This document shows positions 60,383 through 64,000 of a stretch of DNA of 64,000 bases, piece after piece. Numbering within the stretch: position 1 is the first letter of the stretch; every line of letters starts with the position of its first letter. Under the pieces are notes generated by a model, which made no database searches, was not told where the DNA came from, and saw only the letters and a list, made by a program, of their open reading frames with translations. Both the position numbers and the translations under genes were made by a program. This DNA comes from Thalassotalea sp. Sam97 (GTDB lineage Bacteria; Pseudomonadota; Gammaproteobacteria; Enterobacterales; Alteromonadaceae): positions 2,852,001-2,916,000 of the forward strand of contig NZ_CP166919.1 in NCBI RefSeq assembly GCF_041379765.1. Direction: 5' to 3'.

Positions 60383-60478
60383 TTACAGCTTTTCAGTCAC
60401 AGCTAAAACCAATGAACACAGCAAAGTTAATGCACCAGGAACCAATAAAATGAAAAACATTTCTGTTAACGGATACAT
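60383..60478 (-). CDS. 31-aa membrane microprotein between dusA and the psp cluster
   Basis: Short frame of 31 residues beginning MYPLTEMFFILLVPG and ending VTEKL: one transmembrane helix with charged ends. GAGGAAAAG lies 5 nt before the ATG (60478), and a hairpin terminator follows downstream. The opening M-aromatic-PL and the LVP inside the helix recall the 32-aa microprotein beside pspC. No known family was recognised, and this could still be chance. Confidence 0.5.
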   Translation of the reverse strand: MYPLTEMFFILLVPGALTLLCSLVLAVTEKL

Positions 60479-60553
60479 ATCTTTTCCTCAATTGTAGTAG
60501 TGACTATGGTGTTGATATGCTATTAGTCGCGACAAATAAAAAAAAGGTTTAAA

Positions 60554-60596
60554 AAAATGCCGAAATAAGATTATAAATACTTATTTCGGCATTTTA
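60554..60596 (-). terminator. Terminator after dusA
   Basis: Stem AAAATGCCGAAATAAG/CTTATTTCGGCATTTT with a loop of about 10 nt, about 20 nt after the dusA stop on the minus strand. Strong, A/T-flanked and potentially bidirectional. Confidence 0.88.
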
Positions 60597-60616
60597 TGAG
60601 TATTGTTATAAACCGA

Positions 60617-61609
60617 TTATTCGCTTACTGGGTTACCCGTTAATGCAAACGCTTGTCGCAATACTGTCGAATCTGCACCTGGTTGCCCTGCATTTTCACT
60701 CAGGTAGCGTCTAAATTTACGCGCTCCCGGCAAGCCATTACACAAGCCAAGCATATGACGAACGATATGCCAAACTCTTGGGCCATGACCTTCGTCACTA
60801 ATGGTCCTATCAATGTATTCGCACATTTGCTCTATAATTTGTTGGCGAGAGACTTGTGGGTGATCTTGGTTAAAAATCTGTTGATCAGCAAGGCTTAGCA
60901 AATATGGATTTTGATATACCTCTCTACCAATCATAACACCATCAATATGCTGCAAATGCTCAAGCGACTCTGCTAGCGTTTTGATACCACCATTGATTGA
61001 AATGGATAAATCTGAAAAATCTTTTTTAATGTCATAAACACGACTGTAATCAAGCGGTGGAATTTCTCGATTTTCTTTCGGGCTCAAACCACTTAACCAA
61101 GCTTTACGGGCATGAATAATAAAATGCTCACAGCCAGCTTTGGCTACGATATCAATAAATTGATGTAAAAACTCGTAGCTGTCTTGATCATCAATACCAA
61201 TACGAGACTTTACCGTAACCGGCACCGATACAGCATTTTGCATCGAGCTTATACACTCGGCAACAAGATCAGGCTCGGCCATTAAACAAGCACCAAAACG
61301 ACCATTTTGCACGCGGTCTGATGGACAGCCGACGTTAATATTAATGGCATCATAACCTTTTTGTTCAGCGATTTTCGCGCATTCAGTCATCGCTTGCACA
61401 TCGCTACCACCAAGTTGTAAGACTAATGGGTGCTCTTCTTGGTTATAGCCAAGGTAATCCCCTTTACCATACAAAATAGCACCCGTTGTGACCATTTCGG
61501 TATACAACACAGTATGTTTACTTAACAAACGCAAAAAGTAACGACAATGACGATCAGTCCAATCGAGCATTGGCGCGACAGAGAGTTGTTCGGTGAACGG
61601 CTTATTCAT
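60617..61609 (-). CDS. dusA: tRNA-dihydrouridine(20/20a) synthase
   Basis: FMN enzyme reducing uridine 20/20a in the tRNA D-loop. 330 aa. The N-terminal SVAPMLDWTDRHCRYFLR, the catalytic Cys in NVGCPSDRVQNGRFGACL (residues 92-109) and KSRIGIDD are typical of DusA. Divergent from zur, with which it also neighbours in E. coli. Terminator downstream. Confidence 0.96.
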   Translation of the reverse strand: MNKPFTEQLSVAPMLDWTDRHCRYFLRLLSKHTVLYTEMVTTGAILYGKGDYLGYNQEEHPLVLQLGGSDVQAMTECAKIAEQKGYDAININVGCPSDRVQNGRFGACLMAEPDLVAECISSMQNAVSVPVTVKSRIGIDDQDSYEFLHQFIDIVAKAGCEHFIIHARKAWLSGLSPKENREIPPLDYSRVYDIKKDFSDLSISINGGIKTLAESLEHLQHIDGVMIGREVYQNPYLLSLADQQIFNQDHPQVSRQQIIEQMCEYIDRTISDEGHGPRVWHIVRHMLGLCNGLPGARKFRRYLSENAGQPGADSTVLRQAFALTGNPVSE

Positions 61610-61888
61610 AGAAATTCTTTAACTACCTATACAATGGGTTGCCGCTGATTAAGCCGAACACCCCCAATAAGTTAAATCCTCTTAGCGAAAAGTCATAACA
61701 AACCTTGTTTCGCTGGTGAGCATCAAATTGCCATATTTTAGCATAGAAAATTTTTAGAATATCAGCCTTATCAACAAAGCAGACAAATATTCTATCAAGG
61801 CAACAACGACCTCATGCTCCGATAGAGTAGTGGCATGCAAAATTTGCTGTGTTAAACTAGGTGCACTTTCATCTTTATATATAGTTTT

Positions 61889-62335
61889 ATGGACGCGAAT
61901 CAACTACTTGAGCAAGCCAAGCGCCATTGCCAAAAAAATGGCGCAAGACTGACACCTGCGCGTGAACAAGTATTTATGTTACTTGCACAAAATCGTGGTG
62001 CTATTGGTGCTTACGATCTACTGGAAAAACTAAAAGCAGTCGACCCTGGTGCCAAGCCAGCAACAATATATCGTGCCCTTGATTTTCTTGCTAGCCAAGG
62101 ATTTGTCCATAAAATTGAATCGATTAATGCGTTTTTATTGTGTGATCATTTCAGTGAGTGTAATCACCCTGTGCAACTACTTATTTGTGACAGTTGCAGT
62201 AAGGTTGAAGAGATCCAGTCTAATAATTTAGATTTGGCATTACGGGCGATGGCAGATGCGAGCGGCTTTAGCATTCATCGCCAAGTTGTTGAAGCACACG
62301 GCACGTGTCGCCAATGCCAAGAGCAAAGTCAATAA
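61889..62335 (+). CDS. zur: Zinc uptake regulator (Fur family)
   Basis: 148-aa Fur-family repressor of zinc uptake. An N-terminal winged helix (GARLTPAREQVFMLL, PATIYRALDFLASQGF) is followed by a dimerisation domain with HFSECNHPVQLLICDSC and a C-terminal CRQCQ, the structural zinc cysteines. The CNHPVQLLICDSCSKVEEI run separates it from Fur. Divergent from dusA; I did not find a clear zur box nearby. A hairpin follows the stop. Confidence 0.9.
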   Translation: MDANQLLEQAKRHCQKNGARLTPAREQVFMLLAQNRGAIGAYDLLEKLKAVDPGAKPATIYRALDFLASQGFVHKIESINAFLLCDHFSECNHPVQLLICDSCSKVEEIQSNNLDLALRAMADASGFSIHRQVVEAHGTCRQCQEQSQ

Positions 62336-62359
62336 CTGCTTGATTGGGAGTATCTTAGC

Positions 62360-62390
62360 TAACGTTAATTTTTTATTGTGATTAACGTTA
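62360..62390. terminator. Hairpin between zur and the downstream small gene
   Basis: Perfect 10-bp stem TAACGTTAAT/ATTAACGTTA with an 11-nt loop, 25 nt after zur and overlapping the end of the convergent small gene. T run absent on the plus strand, so only a moderate terminator. Confidence 0.55.
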
Positions 62391-62621
62391 ACTCGCTCGC
62401 TTCGATTCGTTAGGGAAAATTGTCCTATCACCAAGCGCGTTACGTAGCTGGCAATGACCATCAAATACGGCAATGATAATTTTATCATCACGATAGTCTG
62501 GCGATAATAATACACGCTTATCAGAGCTCACGGTAAGATCTGTTAATACATCAGTACACACCGTGGTTAAATCGTTTTGATTGTAATACAACACCGTCAC
62601 ATCACTTGTTACGCTTGCCAT
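62388..62621 (-). CDS. Small conserved-type hypothetical protein (TIGR02922/DUF2375-like)
   Basis: 77-aa soluble protein with no signal or membrane segment. TVLYYNQNDL near the start and RDDKIIIAVFDGHCQLRNALGDRTIFP at the end resemble the short TIGR02922/DUF2375 family of Colwellia and Shewanella as I remember it; this recollection was not checked. AAGGGGG upstream of the ATG is a strong ribosome site. Function unknown. Convergent with zur. Confidence 0.55.
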   Translation of the reverse strand: MASVTSDVTVLYYNQNDLTTVCTDVLTDLTVSSDKRVLLSPDYRDDKIIIAVFDGHCQLRNALGDRTIFPNESKRAS

Positions 62622-62805
62622 CCGTCCCCCTTAATTAAGCAGTAACACCAACACTGGAATTAAAAATAAAACAAGCAAATTCAATGACATTGATTTATAA
62701 AACTATAGACAGCAAATAACTATTACTCAAATTTACTTAAGTTTTTCTAGGGATGTCTAATCAGACTGAAGAGACGTTGCGGTATTGCAAGAAAGCGTTA
62801 GCAAC

Positions 62806-63891
62806 TTACACTAACTCGATTTTGACTCGCTTACTTATATTACAAAGTAGCTCATAAGGGATAGTGGTTGCCCATTTTGCAACCTCATTAACATTCAAGC
62901 TTGCTCCCCATAGCTCGACATAATCACCAATGTTGTCTTTGGCATCGGCACCTAAATCGACGGTTATCATATCCATCGACACTCGGCCAACGATCGATAC
63001 CTTTCGACCATTAACTAGTACTGGCGTACCTGTAGGTGCATGTCTAGGATAACCATCACCATAGCCAATGGACACCACACCAATGCAAGTATCTTGCTTT
63101 GCTTGCCAAGTTGCCCCATAACCGACACTGTCGCCAGCCTTAATATGCCGCTTAGCAATTAAACTGGCATGCAAGGTCATAACCGGTTGTAAATCGAGAG
63201 TTTTATCATGGTTAGCAACTAACGGATCAATACCATATAACATCAAGCCAGGACGTACCCACTGATAATGGCTATGTGGCCAGGCACAAATACCTGCCGA
63301 ATTCGCTAATGATTTTTCATCGGCAAGATGACCGGTTAATTGTTCGAATAAAGCGACTTGCTCTGTGGTATTCACCATCTGTAGATCATCAGCACAACCT
63401 AAGTGACTCATTAGCAGAATGTTATCTTGCACGTTGGAGCACTGCTTTAATCGCTGGTAAAACTCGGCAAACTCGCTTGGTTCAACACCCAAGCGATGCA
63501 TACCTGTGTCCACTTTAAGCCATACTTTTATCGACTCCGTTAATTGAGCTTGCTCAAGGGCTTCGAGTTGTTGACGGTTATGAACAATGGTTTGTAAATT
63601 ATTGGCTGCAAGAATAGGTAGGTGATCTAACTCAAAAAAACCTTCCAATAACACAATGGGTTTTACTACACCACCTTGTCGTAACTCTAACGCTTCATCA
63701 ATACGAGCCACACCAAATGCATCGGCTTGTGGCAAACTCTTGGCGATACGAACCAAGCCATGCCCATAAGCATTGGCTTTTAATACCGCCAGCACCTTGC
63801 TACCTGGCGCCATGCTTTTAATGCGCTGATAATTATGCGACAGTGCTTGGCGATGAATAGTAGCGGTTGCAGTGTGCTGAGCTCGAAACAT
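62806..63891 (-). CDS. alr: Alanine racemase
   Basis: PLP enzyme making D-alanine for peptidoglycan. 361 aa. The PLP lysine K38 lies in VLAVLKANAYGHG, and the second catalytic residue Tyr in SVGYGATW is near residue 255; both are essential for the two-base mechanism. MSHLGCADD and YGIDPL are also conserved. It follows dnaB by 17 nt on the same strand, the dnaB-alr order common in gammaproteobacteria. Confidence 0.96.
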   Translation of the reverse strand: MFRAQHTATATIHRQALSHNYQRIKSMAPGSKVLAVLKANAYGHGLVRIAKSLPQADAFGVARIDEALELRQGGVVKPIVLLEGFFELDHLPILAANNLQTIVHNRQQLEALEQAQLTESIKVWLKVDTGMHRLGVEPSEFAEFYQRLKQCSNVQDNILLMSHLGCADDLQMVNTTEQVALFEQLTGHLADEKSLANSAGICAWPHSHYQWVRPGLMLYGIDPLVANHDKTLDLQPVMTLHASLIAKRHIKAGDSVGYGATWQAKQDTCIGVVSIGYGDGYPRHAPTGTPVLVNGRKVSIVGRVSMDMITVDLGADAKDNIGDYVELWGASLNVNEVAKWATTIPYELLCNISKRVKIELV

Positions 63892-63908
63892 GGCGATAGC
63901 TTACCTTA

Positions 63909-64000
63909 TTAATCTTCGTCCATGATGCCACCAGGGCCGGCGAAGTTGTCAAAGCGAGAATATTGACCTTGGAAGGTGACTCGAACTCGGCCAATTGGAC
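63909..64000 (-). CDS. dnaB: Replicative DNA helicase DnaB, C-terminal end (partial)
   Basis: Only the last 30 codons lie in the window, reading PIGRVRVTFQGQYSRFDNFA and ending GGIMDED. The GPIG-V-VTF-GQ-SRFDN tail is that of bacterial DnaB helicase. The gene starts outside the window; the stop TAA is at 63909. Upstream of alr, as in many relatives. Confidence 0.88.
   Translation of the reverse strand, partial: PIGRVRVTFQGQYSRFDNFAGPGGIMDED

Noticed and set aside
61610..61888. Zur box between dusA and zur
   Set aside because: No match to the TGTTATAACATAACA-type operator was seen.

Overview
The window looks like chromosomal DNA of a marine gammaproteobacterium of the order Alteromonadales, most like Colwelliaceae (Thalassotalea/Colwellia type). 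This rests on the gene content: torECAD, DUF3718, DUF2333, TIGR04219 and PA3496-type small proteins, adjacent dusA and zur, and a mixture of M20, zinc-metalloprotease and beta-propeller amidohydrolase exoproteins. No replication origin, prophage or CRISPR array was seen. The assignment is inferred from recognised families and was not checked by alignment.

Layout. 1-5.7 kb: ung and a complete threonine operon (thrL-thrA-thrB-thrC, minus strand) with a Thr/Ile-rich leader peptide and attenuator. 6-9.1 kb: ygjP-yebG with a LexA-like box, a DUF3718 exported protein, a short-chain dehydrogenase interrupted by an in-frame amber codon, and a PA3496-like protein. 9.2-17.2 kb: M20 amidohydrolase, DUF3185, an MscS-like channel, mmsA, a Pmp3/YqaE peptide, a 260-bp MITE inserted in a palindrome at the end of a membrane diguanylate cyclase gene, and an EF-hand protein. 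17.3-26.4 kb: a 1067-aa beta-propeller/amidohydrolase, ubiX, mpl, a zinc metalloprotease and fbp. 26.6-34.7 kb: a large membrane-anchored P-loop ATPase paired with an MscS channel, followed by the TMAO respiration operon torECAD.

35-42.6 kb: an rRNA operon on the minus strand (two tandem promoters, boxA, 16S, tRNA-Ala, tRNA-Ile, 23S, 5S). Its 3' tail is duplicated, and an intact IS256-family element with an 8-bp target duplication sits at the duplication junction. 42.8-50.4 kb: an unknown exported helical protein, fadBA, and a soluble pyrophosphatase (ppa) divergent from a membrane ion-pumping pyrophosphatase (hppA). 50.4-54.8 kb: cysJIH sulfate-assimilation operon. 55-60.5 kb: small envelope proteins, an outer-membrane barrel, DUF2333, a PCu(A)C copper chaperone, and a phage-shock (psp) cluster with a 32-aa microprotein between pspA and pspC and a sigma-54-like promoter. 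60.6-64 kb: dusA, zur, a small hypothetical gene, alr and the 3' end of dnaB.

Most of the window is ordinary housekeeping sequence. The most unusual items are the ATPase/MscS pair, the amber-interrupted SDR gene, the psp cluster with unannotated microproteins, the MITE inside a palindrome, and the rearranged rRNA-operon tail with covarying mini-hairpins and an IS256 insertion.
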